Of a DNA stretch of 6,677 nucleotides, positions 1 to 5,629 are shown in pieces. The notes under the pieces are model-generated. The model was not told the origin of the DNA and did not search any database. It saw nothing but the letters and a program-made list of their open reading frames with translations. Made by a program: the position numbers and the translations under genes. Every line of letters starts with the position of its first letter. Position 1 is the stretch's first letter. The stretch comes from Bdellovibrionales bacterium (GTDB lineage Bacteria; Bdellovibrionota; Bdellovibrionia; Bdellovibrionales; UBA1609), in the NCBI GenBank assembly GCA_020435185.1, contig JAGRAA010000012.1, positions 1-6,677 of the forward strand, written 5' to 3'.

Positions 1-1
1 A

Positions 2-29
2 TTGATCCGATGGATTTCTTAGGTATAAT
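2..29 (+). promoter_or_regulatory. Sigma-70-type promoter of the cytochrome/TPR lipoprotein gene
   Basis: A perfect -10 hexamer TATAAT lies at 24-29. Sixteen bases upstream, TTGATC at 2-7 matches four of six -35 consensus positions. Transcription would start near 35-37, leaving a leader of about 20 bases before the ribosome site at 46-52. The element lies at the extreme window edge, so any upstream regulator site is not visible. Confidence 0.6.
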
Positions 30-45
30 TAAGTCTAAACAATTT

Positions 46-52
46 TAAGGGG
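46..52 (+). promoter_or_regulatory. Ribosome binding site selecting the GTG start at 59
   Basis: TAAGGGG ends six bases before GTG at 59-61, a normal spacing. The in-frame TTG at 53 directly abuts the G-run and could not use it, so the GTG is the likelier start. Confidence 0.7.
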
Positions 53-58
53 TTGGTT

Positions 59-1222
59 GTGAAATTACGTGTTCTTGTTGTCCTTCTATTATTTTTATCC
101 GGAGTGTGGATCTTATCCTGTCAATCCAAGTCTAAACTTGAGCAAAATTCTTCTTGGTCGGGAGAAATGCAGTCCATGGCTAAAGAGGTTTATGATTTGC
201 TTCCTTTTGTTTATAGTCCAGCAAAATTTAAGCAAAACGAAAACCACGAGGAAATTGCAAAAAAAATTGAAGCTCTTGAAAAAACAATTCATCAACTTCC
301 TGAAAAAACCGGCGAACAAATGTTGGGCGAGGATCATATTGTGGGATTCACTTTAAAAAACCTAAAAGACGACGTTGAAAGATCGTTGGTTATTTTTAAT
401 GAAGGAAATAAAGAGTATGCGAGAACGGTATTGAGAAACTCACTCAACTATTGCTTTCGTTGCCATACGAGAACAAATTATGGACCTGAATTTAAAAGAT
501 GGGGTTTTGATGTGAATAAAATGGCTATATCACCCACGTCAAAAGCTCGTTTGTTAGTCGTTACTCGTCAGTACGAAGCTGCTCAAAAAACTCTAGAGGA
601 CTATTTGACAACAAAGACTGGTTTTTACAATAAACCTTTCGAACAGGAAAATGCCTTGGATTACTACCTTTCATTGATGGTAAGGGTGCAACAAAATCCA
701 ACTCAGGCTATGGCTGTATTCAAGCAGGTGAAGGATAATCCCAATATTCCGGTTTACTTAAAAGAAAGTGTGGCTTACTGGATGAAGTCTTTGAAGTCTT
801 GGATGGCAGAAAAGAAAAAAGTGATTAGTTTCACAGAGGCAAAAAAACTTATTAAAAAAGCAAGATCTATTAGTCAGTGGCAAAGCTTAGATAGTGCTAA
901 TGTAGAGTATCTGAGAGCCTCTTCGATGATTCATGACCTGTTGATTAAAGAGAAAGATCCTAAAAACAGAGCAGAAATGTTTATGTATTTAGGGGATAGT
1001 TACGATGTTTTATCTAAAAATGGATATTGGGAGCTTCCAGAACTTTATTATGAGTCTTGTATCAAAGAAAATCCAGGGAGAAATTCCATTTCTAGAAAAT
1101 GCTTTTTAGGATATGAAAGAAATATTTTGTTGGGTTATTCAGGGAGCATAGGCGTACTTGTTCCTGCGGTAGAAAAAGAAAAGCTTCTCAAGTTAAAGAA
1201 GCTTGCGGGTTTGGCCCAGTAA
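59..1222 (+). CDS. Lipoprotein with a single c-type haem site and TPR-like helical repeats
   Basis: I do not recognise a named family. From the GTG start the product is 387 residues. Residues 1-20 form a basic n-region and hydrophobic stretch ending I-L-S before Cys21, a lipobox, so it is probably lipid-anchored in the envelope. Residues about 35-145 are predicted helical and end in one CXXCH haem motif (C132, C135, H136; DNA 452-466). A CXXCH in the last helix of a helical domain resembles the cytochrome c' four-helix arrangement; that comparison is inference. Residues about 160-385 are helical with TPR-like segments, for example the QYEAAQKTLEDYL stretch near 171-183 and the MYLGDSYDVL stretch near 309-318, suggesting a protein-binding half. 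The last 35 bases overlap the convergent channel gene. A role in electron transfer or envelope sensing is possible; no partner oxidase or reductase is in view. Confidence 0.8.
   Translation: MKLRVLVVLLLFLSGVWILSCQSKSKLEQNSSWSGEMQSMAKEVYDLLPFVYSPAKFKQNENHEEIAKKIEALEKTIHQLPEKTGEQMLGEDHIVGFTLKNLKDDVERSLVIFNEGNKEYARTVLRNSLNYCFRCHTRTNYGPEFKRWGFDVNKMAISPTSKARLLVVTRQYEAAQKTLEDYLTTKTGFYNKPFEQENALDYYLSLMVRVQQNPTQAMAVFKQVKDNPNIPVYLKESVAYWMKSLKSWMAEKKKVISFTEAKKLIKKARSISQWQSLDSANVEYLRASSMIHDLLIKEKDPKNRAEMFMYLGDSYDVLSKNGYWELPELYYESCIKENPGRNSISRKCFLGYERNILLGYSGSIGVLVPAVEKEKLLKLKKLAGLAQ
1171..1204 (-). terminator. Probable rho-independent terminator of the HD-GYP/K+ channel transcript
   Basis: AAGCTTCT (1181-1188) and AGAAGCTT (1197-1204) are perfect 8-bp inverted arms around an 8-base loop. 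Read on the minus strand, the hairpin is followed by TTCTTTTTCT (1180-1171), eight T in ten, as expected for intrinsic termination. Read on the plus strand it is followed by GC-rich sequence, so it should act mainly on minus-strand transcripts. The stem contains the channel stop codon (1190-1188) and lies wholly inside the coding end of the lipoprotein gene. Confidence 0.6.
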
Positions 1223-1913
1223 ATCGTTTGATTTGTGACGAAAATTCTTCACCACTACCGATGGCGATGAGTCGATCGCCATCGAGAATAGTTTCATTTT
1301 CTTTGGGGCCATATATAATATTCTGTCCAGGACGTCTTAAGCCTACGATATAGACTCCACAGTCGGAGGAGTTGATTTCTCTAATTTTTTTATTTTCCAG
1401 TTGATGTCCGGAGTTTATGAGTATATCGGCCATTTGTAGTTCAATCGTGTTATCATCTGCAATAATCTCCAAGAAATCATCTATTGCTGGATTTAAAATA
1501 GATTGAGCGATTTTATGGCTGGCATAGGTATAAGGAGAAATGATCTTATGAGCACCTGCTTTAGTAAGCTTAGGTCTTGTGGATTCATTGGTAATTCGTG
1601 ATATAATATGAATATCAGGATTCAGAGATTTAGCAGACAGGGTGATGAAAACATTTTCTGCATCACTCCCGACCACGGCAACGAGATTTTTAGCAGTGAG
1701 TATTCCAGCCTTTTCTAAAAGGTGATCTTCAGAAGCGGTTCCTATAAGATAAGGAATGTTTCGATCGCTGAGTTGTTGAGCAAGAAGTTCGTCTATTTCT
1801 AAGACGACGACGGCTTGTTTTTTCTTGATTAAAATTTCAACAATTTGCTGTCCAACTTTTCCGTATCCACACACTATGGTGTGGTCGTGCATTTTGTTGA
1901 TTGAGTTGAGCAT
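1188..1913 (-). CDS. Possible internal translation product: free RCK subunit of the channel gene
   Basis: On the minus strand AGGAG (1925-1921) sits seven bases before an in-frame ATG (1913-1911), Met98 of the channel. Initiation here would give a soluble 241-residue RCK protein starting shortly before the GYGKVG nucleotide loop. In the archaeal channel MthK an internal start near residue 107 supplies free RCK domains that complete the octameric gating ring, which is known for that protein. The match in position and the good ribosome site are seen here; actual initiation is inferred. The purine run also simply encodes R-R-K-A, a basic linker after TM2, so chance is possible. Confidence 0.4.
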   Translation of the reverse strand: MLNSINKMHDHTIVCGYGKVGQQIVEILIKKKQAVVVLEIDELLAQQLSDRNIPYLIGTASEDHLLEKAGILTAKNLVAVVGSDAENVFITLSAKSLNPDIHIISRITNESTRPKLTKAGAHKIISPYTYASHKIAQSILNPAIDDFLEIIADDNTIELQMADILINSGHQLENKKIREINSSDCGVYIVGLRRPGQNIIYGPKENETILDGDRLIAIGSGEEFSSQIKRFTGPNPQASLT

Positions 1914-2204
1914 GGCTTTTCTCCTGTAAATTCTATCCAGTTTAAAATCTAAAACATATTGAAAGAGAGTGGACAGTATGTATGCAATATTACCGACGCC
2001 TAAAACTATGTAAATAATTGTAAAAATTTGTCCGTTTTCGCTTAAGGGGTGAACTTCTTTAAAGCCGATCGTGGTTAACGTAATGACCGTCATATAAAGA
2101 GAGTCGAGAATTGACCATCCTTCAATTTTTGAATATCCAAAAGTTCCTACTAGAGTAATAAAGCAAAGAATTAAAAATAGTTTTAAAATTTTATGGCCTT
2201 GCAT
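1188..2204 (-). CDS. Two-TM potassium channel with cytoplasmic RCK (TrkA-N/TrkA-C) gating domain
   Basis: This 338-residue inner-membrane protein has the MthK-type layout. TM1 is at about 7-24, a pore helix and filter at about 33-50, TM2 at about 59-82, then a linker and RCK domain. The filter reads TTIGFKE (T44-E50), where canonical K+ channels have TVGYGD: F replaces Y and K49 replaces the second glycine. The RCK N-lobe carries GYGKVG (113-118), the Rossmann nucleotide loop, with acidic E136 at the end of the next strand. Residues about 245-330 form the TrkA-C (RCK_C) lobe, a known site for regulatory ligands in the family. The ATG directly follows the stop of the HD-GYP gene with only a weak GAG upstream, so translation is probably coupled. 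An internal Shine-Dalgarno/ATG lies at codon 98. It is certain as a channel-like protein; K+ selectivity is inferred. Confidence 0.88.
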   Translation of the reverse strand: MQGHKILKLFLILCFITLVGTFGYSKIEGWSILDSLYMTVITLTTIGFKEVHPLSENGQIFTIIYIVLGVGNIAYILSTLFQYVLDFKLDRIYRRKAMLNSINKMHDHTIVCGYGKVGQQIVEILIKKKQAVVVLEIDELLAQQLSDRNIPYLIGTASEDHLLEKAGILTAKNLVAVVGSDAENVFITLSAKSLNPDIHIISRITNESTRPKLTKAGAHKIISPYTYASHKIAQSILNPAIDDFLEIIADDNTIELQMADILINSGHQLENKKIREINSSDCGVYIVGLRRPGQNIIYGPKENETILDGDRLIAIGSGEEFSSQIKRFTGPNPQASLT

Positions 2205-3545
2205 TTAAAACTCAATGGCTTCTACTGCTTTTTTGAAGGTTCCTTTAAGGCTATCTTCTGAATAGTCAAATCGGCGTTTAAACCCCTCTCTTCCTAATAA
2301 ATATCGGTCTTCAAATAAAAACCTTACATAGTCGTGGGCTACAATAAATACAGCAGCTAGAGGAGATATTTGTGAGTGACGCAATCCTCTTGGAAAGCCG
2401 CTTCCGTCAGGTCGCTCATGGTGCTGCATGATGATAACATCAACATCCGGAGGGACTTCAGCGATATCTTTGAGCATTTCTGAGGCGAGATAAGGATGAC
2501 TTCTATAGCGTTTTTCTGTTTCTCCACCAAAATCTGGCTTTGTATTTAAAATATGATCAACGCCGTCGAATTCAGAAAATTCAGGTTGATCGAGAGCGAT
2601 ATCATGAAAATAAGCCGCTAATGTCAGTTTTTTAAATGTCGTATCTGAAGGCCAATGGAGAGCAAGTGCTAATGCACATGAGACATGTGCTGTGGCGATG
2701 GCATGAGCTGAAAAATAGGATCCTTGGTATTGATCAAGGGTACTCATAAAGTTTTTCAGTTTTGGACTTTTACCAATGGATCTAAGAGTGAGTCGGACAC
2801 CTTCTTCGGCTAGTTTTTTTACTTCAGGAGTAAAGCCCACTAATTTTTGCATTTCAGCAATGGATTCATGCACAGAGGCACTGAGTAGGGCTTGGTCTTC
2901 GCTAGAAAGATGATCAGAGTTTAAAATGTTTTCGAGCATATTTTGAAAATGTCCAATGAATTCATTCATGTCGTCTTTTTTAATATAGAGATAATTGACC
3001 TTTTTGCTTTCGAGGTACCTTTTTGCATCGTCAGGTTTAAACTCTCTTCCTTTTCGAAACATTTTGACGAATTTGATTTTCGAAAGTCGAATATAAATAT
3101 CCGCTTTAAGGGGGACAACTTTTAAGAGTAGTTCTGTAGCAATTCTAAAGAACTCGGTATTGTCTTTTTCGGGAACAATGACTTCGTTCTCTATGGCGTC
3201 TACGACCACGTCAGCAATTTGTTCTACGCTATAGATGGAATCAACACGCTCTAGGAGGCGAATATCGGGGAAGGAGTCTGGATCCACTACCTCACCCGGT
3301 CCGACAAGGATATAAGGTATGGCGACATTGACGGTGAGCAAATATTTAAGAAGCTTATTCGTATCCTCATAGTCTTGACATATAAAGACATCTATGGGGA
3401 CATCTTCGAGTAAAAAATCTACAACATCATGAAAACTTTCGACCCAGGTGATTTGTGCTGGAATCATGCCCTCTAGATTAAAGGTGAGCATGTCGGAATT
3501 TATGTCTTTTTTGTGCAACAAAAGGGCTCTCATTATGCGTTCCAT
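2205..3545 (-). CDS. HD-GYP domain protein with pseudo-receiver N-terminus (probable cyclic-dinucleotide phosphodiesterase)
   Basis: The product is 446 residues and soluble. Residues about 5-120 look like a receiver fold, but the first strand ends LLLHKKD instead of an acidic pair, so phosphorylation is doubtful. Residues about 147-193 (ADIYIRLS, FRKGREF, YLYIKKDD) match the segment often found before HD-GYP domains. The HD-GYP domain spans about 250-446: H281, H314-D315, H350-P351, H375-H376-E377, D380-G381-S-G-F-P385 and D405. Metal-ligand positions are mostly kept, but HDIGK reads HDIAL and GYP reads GFP. The family hydrolyses c-di-GMP; activity here is inferred and could be altered. No good ribosome site precedes Met1; Met5 (codon at 3533) has GGAA upstream and starts right at the first strand, so it may be the true start. 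TAA is immediately followed by the channel ATG. It is divergent from the receiver-PilZ gene. Confidence 0.87.
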   Translation of the reverse strand: MERIMRALLLHKKDINSDMLTFNLEGMIPAQITWVESFHDVVDFLLEDVPIDVFICQDYEDTNKLLKYLLTVNVAIPYILVGPGEVVDPDSFPDIRLLERVDSIYSVEQIADVVVDAIENEVIVPEKDNTEFFRIATELLLKVVPLKADIYIRLSKIKFVKMFRKGREFKPDDAKRYLESKKVNYLYIKKDDMNEFIGHFQNMLENILNSDHLSSEDQALLSASVHESIAEMQKLVGFTPEVKKLAEEGVRLTLRSIGKSPKLKNFMSTLDQYQGSYFSAHAIATAHVSCALALALHWPSDTTFKKLTLAAYFHDIALDQPEFSEFDGVDHILNTKPDFGGETEKRYRSHPYLASEMLKDIAEVPPDVDVIIMQHHERPDGSGFPRGLRHSQISPLAAVFIVAHDYVRFLFEDRYLLGREGFKRRFDYSEDSLKGTFKKAVEAIEF

Positions 3546-3641
3546 TATAATAAATAAAGAGAGTTAAAGACAATAAAATAAAATCTTGCAATAATAGATA
3601 ATTATTGAGGAAAATAGTACTTAAGGCTAGAAGCTATTGCC
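3546..3641. promoter_or_regulatory. AT-rich divergent promoter region
   Basis: This gap separates the HD-GYP gene (leftward) and the receiver-PilZ gene (rightward) and must hold promoters for both unless they are internal. It is very AT-rich, so many hexamers fit loosely. On the minus strand TTGCAA (3591-3586), 17 bases, then TTTAAC (3568-3563) is a weak candidate. On the plus strand TTAAAG (3564-3569), 17 bases, then TGCAAT (3587-3592) is weaker. I cannot fix either start site. Confidence 0.4.
3589..3607. repeat. Inverted repeat CAATAAT-N5-ATTATTG in the divergent promoter region
   Basis: CAATAAT (3589-3595) and ATTATTG (3601-3607) are perfect 7-bp arms around AGATA. The spacing and position between divergent genes suit a dimeric regulator site, but the composition is so AT-rich that chance is a fair alternative. 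It lacks a T-tract and is too weak to be a terminator. Confidence 0.35.
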
Positions 3642-3646
3642 GGAGG
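3642..3646 (+). promoter_or_regulatory. Ribosome binding site selecting the ATG start at 3656
   Basis: GGAGG lies nine bases before ATG at 3656. The upstream in-frame TTG at 3605 has no comparable site and would add 17 residues ahead of a receiver domain with no visible function. Confidence 0.75.
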
Positions 3647-3655
3647 ATATATTTC

Positions 3656-4408
3656 ATGACGAAAGTGACATCGAATGAAAAATCTAAAATACTTGTTGTT
3701 GATGACGAAGTAGATATTCAAGAAATCATCAAAGATTTATTTGAGGTCTTTGGTTTTGATGTAACAACCGCGAGTTCTGGAAACGAAGCTCAAGCTATTT
3801 TAGAGAACGACTCTTTTGATGTGATTATTTCTGATGTAAGAATGCCGGATGGATCAGGGATTGATCTTTTAAAATGGGTAAGAAATAGAAGCCTTTCAGA
3901 GCCCAAATTCTTTTTTATCACGGGCTATTCTGATCATACGATACCAGAAGTTCTTGATCTGGGAGCTGAAGGTTTATTTGCTAAACCATTCGAAGCCTCT
4001 GAGATGAGAGAAAATATTAAAAAAGCTTTTTTAACTCAAAAAGAACGATGGACTAACTTAAATCCCCCTGTTGCAGATAAAGCCCTAAAAAAGTCTTATT
4101 CTAATTTAGAGAAAGTTAAAGAAAACGGAGAGTTTAACTATGGTAGAGGAGGCTTTTTTATTAAAGAAGATCCCAAGAACTTTGCCATTGGTGATCTGGT
4201 GGATGTAGAATTAGATTTTTCTGATCAAGGGTCTTTTCCTCATTTTAAAGGGCTCGTAGAAGTGATATGGGTTCGACCTCCAGGAAACAGCCAAGATTTA
4301 AGTGAAGGTATTGGCGTAGAGATCAGATCTGTGGATAGAGGCGTAGTAAAAGACTATCTTCAATGGGTTGAAACTCATCCCGTAAAATCATATATTCCTA
4401 TCGCTTAA
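3656..4408 (+). CDS. Response regulator: receiver domain fused to a PilZ-like domain
   Basis: From the ATG the product is 250 residues and cytoplasmic. Residues 11-126 are a complete receiver: acidic pair D16-D17, phospho-acceptor D60 in SDVRMPDG, T89 and the conserved K110-P111. It should therefore be phosphorylated by a histidine kinase, none of which is in this window. Residues about 150-245 resemble PilZ (GRGGFFI, then IGDLVDVELDF, GLVEVIWVR and GIGVEI strands). The c-di-GMP signature is poor: no clear RxxxR precedes it and DxSxxG is replaced by NYGRGG, so this may be a PilZ-fold protein-interaction domain rather than a c-di-GMP binder. The gene ends 12 bases before the next start, giving an operon with the two FlgT-like genes. 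A role in flagellar motility control is inferred from that context. Confidence 0.88.
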   Translation: MTKVTSNEKSKILVVDDEVDIQEIIKDLFEVFGFDVTTASSGNEAQAILENDSFDVIISDVRMPDGSGIDLLKWVRNRSLSEPKFFFITGYSDHTIPEVLDLGAEGLFAKPFEASEMRENIKKAFLTQKERWTNLNPPVADKALKKSYSNLEKVKENGEFNYGRGGFFIKEDPKNFAIGDLVDVELDFSDQGSFPHFKGLVEVIWVRPPGNSQDLSEGIGVEIRSVDRGVVKDYLQWVETHPVKSYIPIA

Positions 4409-4409
4409 A

Positions 4410-4414
4410 AAGGA
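4410..4414 (+). promoter_or_regulatory. Ribosome binding site selecting the ATG start at 4421
   Basis: AAGGA lies six bases before ATG at 4421. The in-frame TTG at 4415 touches the site and cannot use it, so the ATG is preferred; it also gives a cleaner signal peptide. Confidence 0.7.
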
Positions 4415-4420
4415 TTGGTC

Positions 4421-5572
4421 ATGCATAAGTTGTTATTTATTTTTTTTCTTTTATATTCTTCGATAGGATGGACGCAGGAATATATCGATGAAATCCGAAC
4501 AGGAAGAAGCACAGAGAGTAGTGGGGCAGCGGCCAGGCAAGAAATAATTGATAAGGTAATTGAAGAAGTCTCTTTAGAATATACTAAAAATTATGTTGGT
4601 GAAAGTAAGGCCAATAGAAATATAACTGTTATTAAAAATAAGATTATAGGTCAATCTGGTAAGTATATTTCTTATATTAAGGGAGAAAATCTTAGACGAG
4701 AAGGCAGTGAGTTCGTCATGGATGTGGCTTTGAGAATATCGTTAAAAGATTTAAAAGATATTCTATTGGCAAAAGGTTTACTCTACCAATTGGACGGTCC
4801 TCCAAAAATATTATTGATGGTTCAGTTTTTAGACCAAGTGAATCTTAAAAGCTTTGCCTGGTGGTCAAGCGATGAGGATGGTTACTTAAAAAATGAAATG
4901 AAAGACATCAACTCCATATTTTTCGAGAAATTAAAAGATAAAGGGTTTTATAGTTTTTCCCCCATTAAACGAAAATTTTACCATTCTCTTCCTGAGGTGT
5001 ATCGAAAAGAAGAAGTGCTTCCAGAGGACATTTTGTTTGTTGGAGACTATTTTAAGGCACAGGTAGCGATACATGGACAAATTAAAGTAAGCAAAAGTTT
5101 AGAAGTAGATCGTTATACTGTAAGTTTCGAAGCAAAGGCCTTGCAGACGGTCAACGGAAGAAATATTGCAAAAATTTCTAGGAGTTTTTTAACGAATCGC
5201 GGAAGCTTTCAGTCCGTCGTTTCAGAGTCCATAGAAAAACGCTTTCCGGAAGTTGCTGATGATTTTACAGCCCAGCTGTATCAAGCGTGGGAAAGAGGAG
5301 TATTTGGGTCTGATTTGCTGAAGCTTTCTTTGAAAGGCAATTTTGACTATAATCAATACAAAACCATTAAAGAGTCTTTGCAAAAGGTAAATCTGATAAA
5401 GGCTTTTCATGAAAGGTCGTTTACTCCAAGTGGCATAGTGTTTGAGTTGAATGCTAGCGCCAATATTAAACAAATTGGCCAGGCTCTTATAAATTTAAAG
5501 CAAAATTCTGTACAATATACGGTAGATAGTTACGGCCCTAAGTCTGTTGTTGTTAAGGCTAAGGTGTTGTAA
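4421..5572 (+). CDS. Secreted periplasmic protein with FlgT-N-like domain
   Basis: The product is 383 residues. Residues 1-19 are a Sec signal peptide (K3, hydrophobic core, cleavage probably near the WTQE segment), without a lipobox. Residues about 28-118 follow the FlgT N-domain pattern: an Ala-rich helix with AARQEIIDKVIEEV (36-49), then strands including YISYIKGENL and FVMDVALRISL. Residues about 127-258 start with PPKILLMVQF and later read AQVAIHGQIKV and YTVSFEAKALQTVNGR, a layout like the CsgG/FlgT-M fold. Residues about 300-383 form another small alpha/beta unit I do not recognise. FlgT, in Vibrio, builds the H ring of sheathed flagella and helps stator assembly. The assignment rests on pattern, not on a search, so a different envelope assembly role remains possible. 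It lies between the receiver-PilZ gene and the FlgT-M/C-like lipoprotein, probably in one operon. Confidence 0.7.
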   Translation: MHKLLFIFFLLYSSIGWTQEYIDEIRTGRSTESSGAAARQEIIDKVIEEVSLEYTKNYVGESKANRNITVIKNKIIGQSGKYISYIKGENLRREGSEFVMDVALRISLKDLKDILLAKGLLYQLDGPPKILLMVQFLDQVNLKSFAWWSSDEDGYLKNEMKDINSIFFEKLKDKGFYSFSPIKRKFYHSLPEVYRKEEVLPEDILFVGDYFKAQVAIHGQIKVSKSLEVDRYTVSFEAKALQTVNGRNIAKISRSFLTNRGSFQSVVSESIEKRFPEVADDFTAQLYQAWERGVFGSDLLKLSLKGNFDYNQYKTIKESLQKVNLIKAFHERSFTPSGIVFELNASANIKQIGQALINLKQNSVQYTVDSYGPKSVVVKAKVL

Positions 5573-5629
5573 GCAACATAAATTGGATGATTCCCTTTTT
5601 TTCCTTAATAAAAATAACTAAAATAAGTT
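5564..5629 (+). other. Gap before the second FlgT-like gene: small hairpin and T-run, no clear promoter
   Basis: TGTTG (5565-5569) and CAACA (5574-5578) form a short hairpin whose 4-base loop holds the stop codon. A run of seven T (5596-5602) follows too far downstream for a normal terminator. TTGGAT (5583-5588) followed by AT-rich sequence could be part of a weak promoter. No good ribosome site precedes the ATG at 5630. The gene may be read through from upstream at reduced level. Confidence 0.3.

Noticed and set aside
53..58. TTG at 53 as start of the lipoprotein gene
   Set aside because: It abuts the AAGGGG ribosome site with no spacing; GTG at 59 has a 6-base spacer and gives a good lipoprotein signal.
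31..137. Direct repeat AAGTCTAAAC at 31-40 and 128-137
   Set aside because: Only 10 bp, one copy in the leader and one in coding sequence, no inverted symmetry or further copies; chance in AT-rich DNA is likely.
783..806. Repeated GAAGTCTT units encoding WMKSLKSWM
   Set aside because: A short local coding repeat within a helix of the lipoprotein; no sign of tandem-repeat expansion or regulatory use.
2943..3125. 60-codon plus-strand open frame inside the HD-GYP gene
   Set aside because: It lies wholly antisense to a well-supported coding region, has no ribosome site and shows no recognisable domain.
3605..3655. TTG start at 3605 for the receiver-PilZ protein
   Set aside because: It adds 17 residues before the receiver without a ribosome site, while GGAGG sits nine bases before ATG 3656.
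5565..5602. TGTTG/CAACA hairpin plus later T-run as a terminator between the two FlgT-like genes
   Set aside because: The stem is only 5-6 bp and the T-run starts 17 bases after it, so it does not have intrinsic terminator geometry.
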